In this document: one piece after another, positions 23,976 to 31,969 of the stretch
Layout: each line of letters opens with the position of its first letter
Position numbering within the stretch: the stretch's first letter is position 1
Origin: Acidobacteriaceae bacterium
GTDB taxonomy: Bacteria > Acidobacteriota > Terriglobia > Terriglobales > Acidobacteriaceae
Length of the DNA: 32,801 nucleotides
Direction of reading: 5' to 3'
Assembly: GCA_003135475.1 (NCBI GenBank)
Contig: PLBW01000200.1
Coordinates: forward strand, 1-32,801
The notes under the pieces: generated by a model
What the model was told of the DNA's origin: nothing
The model's input: only the letters and a program-made list of their open reading frames with translations
Databases searched by the model: none
Translations under genes and position numbers: made by a program

Positions 23976-26216
23976 ATGAGCACACCCGCGAAGGCCGCGT
24001 CATCCAAGGCAAGACGAACCACTGCCCGCGCAACTCCTCGTTTCCCGGTGCATGTTCTCGCGCCATCTCCCCGGCAACTCGACGATCCCGAATTGTTCAT
24101 CAATCGCGAACTGAGCCTGCTGGAGTTCCAGAGGCGAGTTCTGGAAGAGGCGCAGGATGGCAGCAACCCGCTGCTGGAACGCTTGATGTTTCTGTCGTTT
24201 GTGGGATCCAATATCGACGAATTTTTCATGGTGCGGGTGGCCGGCCTGAAGCGGCAGATCGAAAAGGGCGTAGTGGACTCCGGTCCCGACGGAATGAGCG
24301 CCGCCGAGCAACTGCGCGCCATCCGCGCCTCGGTGATCCGCCTGTATCGCGGCGCCCATGAGTGCTGGAGCAAGGAGCTGGTGCCTGCCCTGGAGAGTTC
24401 GGGAATTCGCATCCTCAGCTACACCAATCTCACCAACGAGCAGCGCGCAGTCGCGGACTCCTACTTTCAGGAAGCCGTCTTCCCTACCCTGACCCCTTTG
24501 GCCTTCGACCCCGGCCGCCCCTTCCCACACATCTCCAACCTCAGTTTGAACCTGGCGGTGCTTCTGCGAGTGGGCGAAGGGGAGCAGCATTTCGCGCGCG
24601 TCAAGATTCCCGATACCCTGCCGCAGTTCGTTCCGGTGAACGTTGCGCCCAAAGCCAAGGGCCGCGCGAAAACCGCCCACAAGGAACAGTGCTTCGTCTG
24701 GCTTGAACAGCTGGTCACCGCCAACCTGGGGACCCTTTTCCCCGGCATGGAGATTCTTGAGGCCCATCCTTTTCATATCACCCGCGATGCCGACAGCGAG
24801 ATTCAAAATCTGGAAGCCGGCGATTTGCTGGAGTCGGTAGAGGAAGGCGTGTGGCAGCGCCGCTTCGCGGATGTGGTGCGCGTGGAAATCAATGAGGCGA
24901 TGCCGGCAACCGTCCTCGACATCCTGGTCGAAAACCTGGAGTTGGAGCGCGACGACATCTACAAGCTGAGTGGTCCGCTGTCTCTGGTGCGAGTGCGGCA
25001 TCTTTGCCGGCTGGATCGTCCCGACTTGAAGTTTCCTCCCTTTGCTCCCGCTTTGCCGGATCCCTTGGCCAGGGAGGCGGAAGAGGAGGATATCTTCGCC
25101 ACCATTCGGCGCGGAGACATCTTGTTCCACCATCCCTTCGATTCGTTTCAGCCCATCCTGGGTCTTCTGCAGAAAGCAGCGCGCGATCCCAACGTGCTTG
25201 CCATCAAGATCACGCTCTACCGGATTGGACAGAACGCCCCTGTCGTCGCCGCCTTGCTGGAAGCCGTGGAGAACGGAAAGCAGGTGGCTGTCCTGCTGGA
25301 ACTGAAGGCGCGTTTCGACGAGGAAAGTAATATCGGGTGGGCACGCAAGCTGGAAGAATATGGGGTTCACGTGGTGTACGGTTTGCTGGGACTAAAAGTG
25401 CACTGCAAGGCCGCGCTGATCGTACGCAAAGAGGGCGACGCCATCCGGCGCTACGCCCATCTGTCCACCGGGAATTACAACAGCATCACGGCGCAGCTTT
25501 ACACCGACATCGGAATGCTGACCTGCGACCCGGCCATTGGCGCCGACTGCACCGACCTGTTCAACTTTCTTACCGGCTATTCCGCAAAAACCGCGTATCG
25601 CAAGCTGCTGGTTGCGCCGGTAACCCTGCGCCAGCGTATGCAAACCATGATCGAGCGTGAAATTGAGCACCAACGCAGCGGACGCGGCGGCCACCTGATC
25701 ATGAAGATGAATGCCCTGGTCGACAGGAAGATGATCGAGTTGCTGTACCAGGCTTCGCAGGCCGGAGTACGAGTGGACTTGCTGGTGCGGGGCATCTGTT
25801 GCTTGCGGCCGGGAGTTCGCGGAGTTAGCGACCACATTCGCGTCACCAGCATTGTGGGACGTTTCCTGGAGCACAGCCGGGTGTTCTATTTCCGCAATGG
25901 CGGACGCGAAGAAGTGTACCTGGGCAGCGCCGACCTAATGCCTCGCAACCTGAATCGAAGGGTCGAAGCGGATTTCCCCGTTCAGGACAAGAACCTGATT
26001 CGCGTGCTTCGCGACGAGATTCTCGGCACCTACCTCAAGGACAAGGTCAAGGCTCGACATATGAACTCCGAGGGCAAGTACGTGCGTGACCCGGATTTCC
26101 AGAAGAAGGGCGCGTTGAACAGCCAGGAGGCACTCATTGCGCGAGCAATCAAGCGGCAGAAGTTGACTCAGGCTTCGCGAACCAAGCCGGCCCCCGGCGC
26201 GACTGCATCAAAGTAG
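23976..26216 (+). CDS. ppk1: Polyphosphate kinase 1
   Basis: 746 residues. It makes inorganic polyphosphate reversibly from ATP. The N-domain begins FINRELSLLEFQRRVLEEA (about 41-59), followed by the head domain and two phospholipase-D-like C-domains. The two catalytic histidines are His476 (LLGLKVHCKAAL) and His495 (RRYAHLSTGNYN), spaced 19 residues as in E. coli PPK (435 and 454). LMFLSFVGSNIDEFFMVRVAGL and the C-terminal YLGSADLMPRNLNRRVE are family signatures. An Ala/Lys/Arg-rich N-terminal extension of about 25 residues precedes the first domain and another basic tail ends the protein. There is no exopolyphosphatase or phosphate-transport gene beside it. Confidence 0.95.
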   Translation: MSTPAKAASSKARRTTARATPRFPVHVLAPSPRQLDDPELFINRELSLLEFQRRVLEEAQDGSNPLLERLMFLSFVGSNIDEFFMVRVAGLKRQIEKGVVDSGPDGMSAAEQLRAIRASVIRLYRGAHECWSKELVPALESSGIRILSYTNLTNEQRAVADSYFQEAVFPTLTPLAFDPGRPFPHISNLSLNLAVLLRVGEGEQHFARVKIPDTLPQFVPVNVAPKAKGRAKTAHKEQCFVWLEQLVTANLGTLFPGMEILEAHPFHITRDADSEIQNLEAGDLLESVEEGVWQRRFADVVRVEINEAMPATVLDILVENLELERDDIYKLSGPLSLVRVRHLCRLDRPDLKFPPFAPALPDPLAREAEEEDIFATIRRGDILFHHPFDSFQPILGLLQKAARDPNVLAIKITLYRIGQNAPVVAALLEAVENGKQVAVLLELKARFDEESNIGWARKLEEYGVHVVYGLLGLKVHCKAALIVRKEGDAIRRYAHLSTGNYNSITAQLYTDIGMLTCDPAIGADCTDLFNFLTGYSAKTAYRKLLVAPVTLRQRMQTMIEREIEHQRSGRGGHLIMKMNALVDRKMIELLYQASQAGVRVDLLVRGICCLRPGVRGVSDHIRVTSIVGRFLEHSRVFYFRNGGREEVYLGSADLMPRNLNRRVEADFPVQDKNLIRVLRDEILGTYLKDKVKARHMNSEGKYVRDPDFQKKGALNSQEALIARAIKRQKLTQASRTKPAPGATASK

Positions 26217-26342
26217 GACCTCCCCGGAACGGGCAGGGGGTGTTTGGATGCCGCTGCCCTCTCGCGAACTCGGCCGCTGCGCTCGGCTAGCACTGTGCGA
26301 AAATCTAGGCGCACTGATTCCTACACAAGTCGGGAGGACGCC

Positions 26343-26720
26343 ATGCGCGAAGTGATCGCGACCAACGACGGGCCCAAGGCCATCGGGCCGTACTCGCAGG
26401 CCATCAAGGCTAATGGCCTGGTATTTCTCTCCGGACAGATCGCGCTCGATCCCGCCACGCAACAGCTCATCTCGGGCGACGTGGCGGCGCAGACGGAGCG
26501 GGTGCTGCAAAATCTGGCAGGCATCCTCACCGCCGCGGGCAGCTCGCTGCAACAGGTCGTGAAGACCACCGTCTTCCTCAAGAACATGTCCGACTTCGCC
26601 GCCATGAACGAGGTCTACGGTCGCTATTTCACCCAAGCTCCGCCCGCGCGCTCCACGGTCGAGGTGGCGCGTCTGCCCAAGGACGTGCTGGTGGAGATCG
26701 ACGTCATCGCGCTCGCTTGA
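26343..26720 (+). CDS. RidA family reactive-intermediate deaminase
   Basis: 125 residues; GGGAGG at 26332-26337 lies 5 bases before ATG 26343. RidA proteins hydrolyse enamine/imine intermediates released by PLP enzymes (for example 2-aminoacrylate), protecting other PLP enzymes. Key residues: Arg103 in PPARSTVEVARLP, Glu119 in VLVEIDVIA, and IGPYSQAI at 14-21. The full family length is present. Several PLP enzymes in this window (the lyase at 22377, alanine racemase, two aminotransferase-fold proteins) are possible sources of its substrate, but linkage is by proximity only. Confidence 0.92.
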   Translation: MREVIATNDGPKAIGPYSQAIKANGLVFLSGQIALDPATQQLISGDVAAQTERVLQNLAGILTAAGSSLQQVVKTTVFLKNMSDFAAMNEVYGRYFTQAPPARSTVEVARLPKDVLVEIDVIALA

Positions 26721-26750
26721 CGGGAAGTGAAGCTTTCGCGGCCAAAAAGT

Positions 26751-26774
26751 AACCCTCTCGAATCCGAGAGGGTT
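26751..26774 (-). terminator. Intrinsic terminator for rpmB
   Basis: AACCCTCTCG-AATC-CGAGAGGGTT is a perfect 10-bp stem with a 4-base loop. Read on the minus strand it is followed by ACTTTTTGG, a U-run, 24 bases after the rpmB stop. On the plus strand (after ridA) the U-run is missing, so it acts mainly for rpmB and perhaps weakly for ridA. Confidence 0.8.
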
Positions 26775-26797
26775 GCAACTTAACGAAACGATGAGGC

Positions 26798-26986
26798 TTA
26801 CGCCTTAATCACTTTGCCGCTACGCAGGCAACTGGCGCATACCCGCATGCGCTTGTTGCCCGTCTTGGTCTTGGCGTGTACCGGGCGCAGATTGACGTTC
26901 CAGCGCCGCCGGGTGACGTTATGCGCGTGACTGATGTTGTTGCCGAACTGCGGGCCTTTGCCGCAGATTTCACAAACTTGGGCCAT
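26798..26986 (-). CDS. rpmB: 50S ribosomal protein L28
   Basis: 62 residues from ATG 26986, with GGAG 7 bases upstream (reverse complement CTGGAGTTACTCATG). The sequence is a classic L28: [25 protein letters not shown] and [15 protein letters not shown]. Cys5, Cys8, Cys50 and Cys53 make it the zinc-binding (C+) form. Transcribed alone, with a candidate promoter at 27029-27058 and a terminator at 26751-26774. Confidence 0.96.
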   Translation of the reverse strand: MAQVCEICGKGPQFGNNISHAHNVTRRRWNVNLRPVHAKTKTGNKRMRVCASCLRSGKVIKA

Positions 26987-27028
26987 GAGTAACTCCAGAA
27001 AATTGCCGAGCTGGCTGGCTAAACACCT

Positions 27029-27058
27029 ATGATACCTGACCGGCCCGATTTCCGCCAA
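27029..27058 (-). promoter_or_regulatory. Candidate promoter of rpmB
   Basis: On the minus strand: TTGGCG (27053-27058), an 18-base spacer and TATCAT (27029-27034), giving a short leader of roughly 35 bases before rpmB. Both boxes deviate from consensus. Confidence 0.4.
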
Positions 27059-27146
27059 TTTACTCCGCCAACCGCTAGTAGTGCAGTTTGAATCGGGCAC
27101 ATCAAATAAATGCGGTCAGCATTGGGAACGGCCCGCAGGCTAGGAG

Positions 27147-27338
27147 CTACTTATCCTCCGTCGCTGGTCTCGCAACAGGCGCCGCCGCTCGGCTGGAATC
27201 CTCGCCGACCTGCTCTCTTTCGAGGACCGCCTGTTTCCGCTTGGCATGGGATACCGGGTTTGCTTTGCCGGTGATCGTGTGACACCTTTCTCCAGGTTTA
27301 GCGCCACAGACTGGGCATTCGAAGTCTATTGCGTTCAT
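27147..27338 (-). CDS. Small zinc-binding protein (CPxCGAxPGxxC...H type)
   Basis: 63 residues. The N-terminal half contains a compact metal site: Cys8 and Cys11 in CPVCGAKPG, Cys19 in ERCHTITGK and His31 in VSHAKRK. This resembles short zinc-finger domains found in phage and actinobacterial mobile-element proteins. The C-terminal half (EREQVGEDSSRAAAPVARPATEDK) is disordered. No strong ribosome binding site is seen before ATG 27338. It diverges from rsmI. Function is unknown; binding to nucleic acid is plausible from the basic residues next to the last ligand. Confidence 0.65.
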   Translation of the reverse strand: MNAIDFECPVCGAKPGERCHTITGKANPVSHAKRKQAVLEREQVGEDSSRAAAPVARPATEDK

Positions 27339-27541
27339 GCTTACAGTTTACGCCCTTCGCCCAGCCGTTCAAGGCCGCTAAATTTCGAATTGCACCACTA
27401 CCCGCCAACCGGGACAGATCGGTATCCGCACCCGGCTGTTTGCCGCTGACTACCGCACCACGTCCACCACACAAACGGTCCGGGATTGTCCTCTGGCCTC
27501 TGACAACAACTCCCTCTCTCCGCAGTGCTACACTGCGCGTA

Positions 27542-28432
27542 GTGAGCAAAGAATTCCCCAGTTCGGCAAATGGCACTGATGCCGAAGTTGTTGCTGCCGG
27601 CACGCTTTACCTGGTCGGCACTCCGATCGGCAATCTGGAAGACATCACGCTGCGCGCTTTGCGGACCCTGAAAGAAGTGGACCTCATCGCCTGCGAAGAT
27701 ACGCGGCAAACCATGAAGCTGCTGAACCACTACGGTATCGAGAAACCCACCATCAGCTATCACGAGCACAACGAGCTTACCCGCGCGGCTGAACTGGTGG
27801 TGCATCTGGAACGCGGCGACAACATCGCCATGGTGAGTGACGCCGGCATGCCCGGGGTAAGCGATCCCGGCTATCGGCTGGTGGCGCTGGCGGTTCGGCA
27901 TCACCTACGCGTGGTGCCCATACCCGGAGCATCGGCATTTTTGTCGGCCCTGGTCGCCAGTGGTTTGCCCACCGATTCCTTCCACTTCGGCGGTTTTCTT
28001 CCGGCGAAGGAAGGGGCGCGCCGCACGGTGCTCGAGGCCATTCGCAGCTCGCCGCGCACCCAAATCTTTTACGAGGCGCCGCACCGCATTGTCGAGACGC
28101 TACGCGACATCGTGGACATTCTCGGGCCGGAACGCCACGTCGTGATGGCCCGCGAGGTGACCAAGCTGCACGAGGAATTTCTTCGCGGAAGCGCCGACAG
28201 CGTGCTGACGCAATTGCAGGAGCGCGCGGACATCCGGGGTGAGATCACGCTGCTGATCGGCAAAGCCGACGACCACGTCCCTGCGCCAGCCTCCAGCAAG
28301 AGCATTGCCAAGCGGATTCGAGAACTGATGGCAGCCGAGCAGCTTGATGAGAAAACCGCGCTCAAGCAGGCGGCCAGGGAGTTCGGGCTTTCCAAGAGCG
28401 CGACCTACCGAGAGTTCCAGAGAGACAAGTGA
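27542..28432 (+). CDS. rsmI: 16S rRNA (cytidine-1402-2'-O)-methyltransferase
   Basis: 296 residues from GTG 27542. The frame is open upstream to 27329, but that extension overlaps the divergent zinc-protein gene and lacks conserved sequence. Tetrapyrrole-methylase fold: GTLYLVGTPIGNLEDITLRALRTLKEVDLIACEDTR is the diagnostic N-terminus, followed by YHEHNE, SDAGMPGVSDPGYRLV and the SAM-binding PGASAFLSALVASGLP. It methylates the ribose of C1402 in the ribosomal P site. The C-terminal KRIRELMAAEQLDEKTALKQAAREFGLSKS is the usual RsmI helical extension. Confidence 0.94.
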   Translation: MSKEFPSSANGTDAEVVAAGTLYLVGTPIGNLEDITLRALRTLKEVDLIACEDTRQTMKLLNHYGIEKPTISYHEHNELTRAAELVVHLERGDNIAMVSDAGMPGVSDPGYRLVALAVRHHLRVVPIPGASAFLSALVASGLPTDSFHFGGFLPAKEGARRTVLEAIRSSPRTQIFYEAPHRIVETLRDIVDILGPERHVVMAREVTKLHEEFLRGSADSVLTQLQERADIRGEITLLIGKADDHVPAPASSKSIAKRIRELMAAEQLDEKTALKQAAREFGLSKSATYREFQRDK

Positions 28433-28599
28433 TCGGCGGACAATGGCTAGGAGCGGGGTCAGCCGCTGATCAGCCTCCCGCGCCATTTGACAGTCGGGAC
28501 AACCATGCTCAACAATGGCGGGCAAGTTAGTAATTGGGGCAATTGGCGTAGGTCCACCAGTTAGCTATCCCTCAGGCCGAATGTCCACGGGCAATCCTC

Positions 28600-28965
28600 A
28601 TGGCGAAAATCCTCTGCGTCGATGACGAGCCGCATATTGTCACGCTAGAGTGTGCCATTCTCGCGGCTGCCGGACACCAAGTGACCCCCGCCACCTCCGC
28701 CCACGGAGCGATTGAAGAGCTGAAGCTCAACCGCTACGACGCGGTGGTCACGGATTGGCGACTGGGCGACTCCAACGGTCGCGCCATCATTCAGGCCGCC
28801 AAAATGCATTCCACCATGCCGGTGGTGGTGGTGTCGGGTTATGTAGCCGAGGCCTTCCAGGCTGCTGAACCGCTGGCTGACCTGTACCTGGAAAAGCCGG
28901 TCAATCCTGAGGAACTGGTAACCATCGTCAATGAGCTCCTCGAGACCAGCGAACATCCCCAATAA
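28600..28965 (+). CDS. Single-domain response regulator (CheY-like)
   Basis: 121 residues, receiver domain only. Phosphorylation site residues are intact: Asp8-Asp9 (CVDDEP), phosphoacceptor Asp52 (VVTDWRLG), Ser79 (VVSGY) and Lys99 (LEKPV). It has no output domain, so it must act by protein contact or in a phosphorelay. No kinase gene is adjacent. ATG 28600 has no strong Shine-Dalgarno. An intact receiver here contrasts with the degenerate receiver of the LuxR-type protein 200 bases downstream on the other strand. Confidence 0.9.
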   Translation: MAKILCVDDEPHIVTLECAILAAAGHQVTPATSAHGAIEELKLNRYDAVVTDWRLGDSNGRAIIQAAKMHSTMPVVVVSGYVAEAFQAAEPLADLYLEKPVNPEELVTIVNELLETSEHPQ

Positions 28966-29160
28966 ACCCGATTGAGTTCTGCAAATTCCAGTTGCACCCT
29001 ATTCTTCGCGGGCAAGGGAACGACATTCTAGGTATCTCTGCCCATCGCTGACGGTCAGGAACGGCAGGATTCTCGCGCAGCATAGGCGCCATTCCCCAAC
29101 CGTGGAGCAGGCAGTATTCTCCCGGCGTGCGAAAACCACAAGCGTGAAATTGGGAGGCCT

Positions 29161-29874
29161 TCAGTGGATGGAGGATGACTCAGACGGGCCTGCGCGACGC
29201 TCGCTAACACTTTGCGACAGCCGGGGACGCGCCGGCACCACCGCCACCGAGGCCGTCGCCTGCGCCAGAATCCGGTGGTGAACTACAAACAGCGCCAATT
29301 CCAATCGGTCGGAGACCCCAATTTTGTCGAAGATGTTGCGCAAAGCGTTCTTGATCATCTGTTCGCTGGTGTAGAGCTGCAAGGCGATTTCGCGATTCTT
29401 GTATCCTTGCACCACCGCGGCAGTAATTCGCAGTTCTCGGTCGGAGAGGCGGTCCCGCACCCGCGCGCCCACCAGGTCTTCGCTGACATCCGCGTCCGCC
29501 GGGTTGGGACTCTGCAGAAACGACTGGCCCCGTGAGAGCCGCCGCACCGCTTCGATGGCGACGTTGCCGCAGGCCGAACGGTAGATGACGCCCTGCACTC
29601 CCATGCGCATGAAGTCCGATGCGCGCTCGGCGTTTTCCGCCAATATGAGCACTGCGATGCGATGCTCCGCAGCAATCTCTTGAATCTCCGGTAGTGAAGG
29701 CAGAAAACTGGTTGAGAGAATCAGGACATGCGAGCGCAGCTTGGGCAGCGAGTTCAGCAACTGCTCGGGTAACTGCGGCTGACCAACAATACGAATGTCT
29801 TCCTCCACCGCCAATACCTTGGCTATCCCGGCGCGAAAGATTGCTTGATGGTCAGCGATGATGACGTTGATCAT
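29161..29874 (-). CDS. LuxR/NarL-type transcription factor with degenerate receiver
   Basis: 237 residues. N-terminal receiver fold (1-118), linker, LuxR-type helix-turn-helix (about 140-200; LSDRELRITAAVVQGYKNREIALQL, MIKNALRNIFDKIGVSDRLELAL), then a 35-residue Ser/Arg/Pro-rich tail. The phosphorylation chemistry is missing: the acceptor Asp position is Ser54 (LILSTSF), the Thr/Ser is Ala79 (LILAENA) and the Lys is Arg99 (VIYRSA), while Asp8 of the acidic pair remains. It therefore probably works without phosphorylation, as an atypical response regulator. No histidine kinase is beside it. Confidence 0.87.
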   Translation of the reverse strand: MINVIIADHQAIFRAGIAKVLAVEEDIRIVGQPQLPEQLLNSLPKLRSHVLILSTSFLPSLPEIQEIAAEHRIAVLILAENAERASDFMRMGVQGVIYRSACGNVAIEAVRRLSRGQSFLQSPNPADADVSEDLVGARVRDRLSDRELRITAAVVQGYKNREIALQLYTSEQMIKNALRNIFDKIGVSDRLELALFVVHHRILAQATASVAVVPARPRLSQSVSERRAGPSESSSIH

Positions 29875-30179
29875 AGTTGGAACGCGTTCCGGTTCCGCTC
29901 TGCTTTTCCAGGGGACCCGAATTCAACTTCGAGAGCAACTTACCGCTCCTCCCCGAAACGGAGGCCAGCTTGAACTCTGGTTTATACCATGAATGTGCAG
30001 CCAATGATAGGTCTTTGGTCACCTTGTAATCAATAGTTGAACTACCTAAAAGTTGTAGGTTGTTTTAGTGAGAACCGCGGGGCGTAGTGCTCGTCATAGC
30101 TTTGACTATCCCCGGAACTATTCAGTAAACCCTTGGCGGCTGGCGAGTCGCCGCTGCTAGCTTGTATGATCGAAACTAG
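29875..30179. other. Divergent intergenic region between the LuxR-type gene and alr
   Basis: 305 bases, locally AT-rich around 29985-30070. A small ACCTA...TAGGT inverted repeat (about 30043-30060) is the only structure seen. No gene or confident promoter is identified. Confidence 0.4.
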
Positions 30180-31352
30180 GTGGCTACAACCTTTACATCT
30201 TCTCGTATCGAGACCCGGCCCAATTGGGCTGAAGTTTCTCTTCCCGCCTTGCGTCACAATTTCCGGGTGTTGCAAAAGCATGTGGGCCCCGACGTCGCCA
30301 TCTGCGCGGTGGTGAAGTGCGACGCCTACGGACATGGCGCGCAGGAGTGTGCGCTGGCGCTTCAGCAGGAAGGCGCAAAGTGGTTCGGGGTGACCTCTAC
30401 CGACGAGGGAGTCATCTTGCGCGAAGCCGGCATCACCGGACGTGTGTTAGTGATGTGCGGCGTCTATCGGGGAGAAGAAGAAGACGCCCTGCGCCTTTCG
30501 CTTACGCCTGCAGTGTTCCGTTTGCAAGACGTGGAAGCGCTGGCCCAGGCGGCCGCGCGTCAGCGGCCCACTTCGCGGATTGCGATCCATCTGAAGATCG
30601 ATACCGGCATGGCGCGTCTGGGACTTCCTCTGGCTGATCTGGAGTCGTTCGCCGAGGGCATCCAGCGCCTTCCGCAGATCGAGTTGGAAGGCGTATTCAG
30701 CCATCTTGCCTCGTCGGAGGTGCTGGACGACGAGGCCACCCAGCGGCAAATCGAGCGCTTCACCGCTGCGCTGCGTACGCTCGCCGCATACGGTCTGCGT
30801 CCCCGGTTGCGCCATCTCGCCAATAGCAGCGCGGCCATCGAGCGTCCCGATACCTGGCACAATTTTGTGCGGCCCGGTCTGGCGCTCTACGGATACGAGC
30901 AGCCACCCTGCTATCGCGATGGTTCGCCGGCGATGGCGCTCCCATTGCCGCTGCGGCCGGTATTAGCCTGGAAGACGCACGTCATCGCGGTCCGTGACAT
31001 CCCCGCCGGTCAGGCGCTGGGATACAACGGCGCCTACAAAACGACGGCGCCGGCACGCATCGCCACGGTTTCCGTCGGCTACGGTGACGGACTCTCGCGC
31101 AGGCTCTTCGGAAACGGTGAAGTACTGCTGCGCGGGCAGCGCGCGCCCATACGCGGGCGCATCTCGATGGACCTGACCTTGGTGGATGTGACTCACATTG
31201 CGGGCGCCGCAATTGGCGACGAGGTAACCCTCATCGGCCGCAGCGGCCCGCAGGAGATCACGGCGTGCGACCTGGCGCGCTGGGAGGGCACCGTGGTCTA
31301 CGAGACGTTGTGCAATCTCACCAAACGCGTGCCTCGACGCTACGTGGAGTAA
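30180..31352 (+). CDS. alr: Alanine racemase
   Basis: 390 residues from GTG 30180, PLP-dependent (L-Ala to D-Ala for peptidoglycan). The PLP lysine is Lys46 in AVVKCDAYGHGA (more often KANAYGHG, so Cys-Asp here is a variant). IHLKIDTGMARLGL and LEGVFSHLASSE belong to the barrel. The catalytic Tyr region is QALGYNGAYKTTAPARIATVSVGYGDG, and GRISMDLTLVDVTH closes the C-terminal domain. Complete in length. Convergent with rsmD, leaving 9 bases between stop codons. No Shine-Dalgarno is evident. Confidence 0.94.
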   Translation: MATTFTSSRIETRPNWAEVSLPALRHNFRVLQKHVGPDVAICAVVKCDAYGHGAQECALALQQEGAKWFGVTSTDEGVILREAGITGRVLVMCGVYRGEEEDALRLSLTPAVFRLQDVEALAQAAARQRPTSRIAIHLKIDTGMARLGLPLADLESFAEGIQRLPQIELEGVFSHLASSEVLDDEATQRQIERFTAALRTLAAYGLRPRLRHLANSSAAIERPDTWHNFVRPGLALYGYEQPPCYRDGSPAMALPLPLRPVLAWKTHVIAVRDIPAGQALGYNGAYKTTAPARIATVSVGYGDGLSRRLFGNGEVLLRGQRAPIRGRISMDLTLVDVTHIAGAAIGDEVTLIGRSGPQEITACDLARWEGTVVYETLCNLTKRVPRRYVE

Positions 31353-31361
31353 CGCCTGACC

Positions 31362-31922
31362 TCACGCCAGCCTGTAAAAGCTCAGCGAGGCATCGCCCTG
31401 ATCGAGCCGCCGCGAACGCACCAGCGCACCGAAGCGTTCTCCGGGATCAAACTTTTTTTTGTGCTCGGCAATGACAAGGCTTGCCGGCTGTAGTAGCCGC
31501 GACTGCGACAAATAACCGAGCGTGCGCTCGTAGCTGCCGCGCATACGGTACGGCGGATCGAGAAAACAGTAGTCGCAGACCACGCCCGTACTTTCCAAAA
31601 GCGGCAACGCTTGCGCCACCTCGCGCTCGTGCAATTCAAATGCATCCGGCATGGCAAGCGGATCCAGATTTTCACGCAGCAGGCGCGCATGTTTTTTCAC
31701 CGATTCCACGAAATACACCTGGCGGGCGCCGCGACTCAGCGCCTCGATCCCCACGGCCCCCGTCCCGGCGTACAGATCGAGCCATACGCTGCCCTGCAGA
31801 TTGCCTGCGGCGGCCAGCACATCGAATAGCGTCTCCCGCAGCCGGTCGCTGGTGGGACGCAGATCCAGACCCGGCAGCGAACGCAGGCGGCGGCTCCGAA
31901 ACTGTCCGGCGATGATGCGCAT
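31362..31922 (-). CDS. rsmD: 16S rRNA (guanine-966-N2)-methyltransferase
   Basis: 186 residues. Rossmann-fold SAM methyltransferase: MRIIAGQFRSRRL start, RPTSDRLRETLFDVL, SAM site LDLYAGTGAVGIEALSRGA, and the N2-guanine methylase motif DPPY in CFLDPPYR. All typical of RsmD, which modifies G966 of 16S rRNA. AGGAG directly abuts ATG 31922 on the minus strand, a spacing too short for normal use, so translation may be leaderless or use another signal. Diverges from the site-2 protease gene with 43 bases between the start codons. Confidence 0.93.
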   Translation of the reverse strand: MRIIAGQFRSRRLRSLPGLDLRPTSDRLRETLFDVLAAAGNLQGSVWLDLYAGTGAVGIEALSRGARQVYFVESVKKHARLLRENLDPLAMPDAFELHEREVAQALPLLESTGVVCDYCFLDPPYRMRGSYERTLGYLSQSRLLQPASLVIAEHKKKFDPGERFGALVRSRRLDQGDASLSFYRLA

Positions 31923-31939
31923 CTCCTAGAGTGTATAGA

Positions 31940-31969
31940 ATGAAATTGGAGGCTGACGCCGCGCAATGA
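31940..31969 (+). other. Nine-codon upstream ORF overlapping the S2P start
   Basis: ATG 31940 reads MKLEADAAQ and stops at TGA 31967-31969, overlapping the ATG of the protease gene (ATGA). The GGAGG (31948-31952) that could serve the protease lies inside this small ORF. Translational coupling is possible, but chance occurrence is also realistic. Confidence 0.3.

Noticed and set aside
24000-25370. 456-codon minus-strand ORF
   Set aside because: Antisense shadow of polyphosphate kinase, typical of high-GC genes.
27329-27541. N-terminal extension of RsmI
   Set aside because: It overlaps the divergent small zinc protein, lacks conserved sequence, and RsmI homology begins just after GTG 27542.
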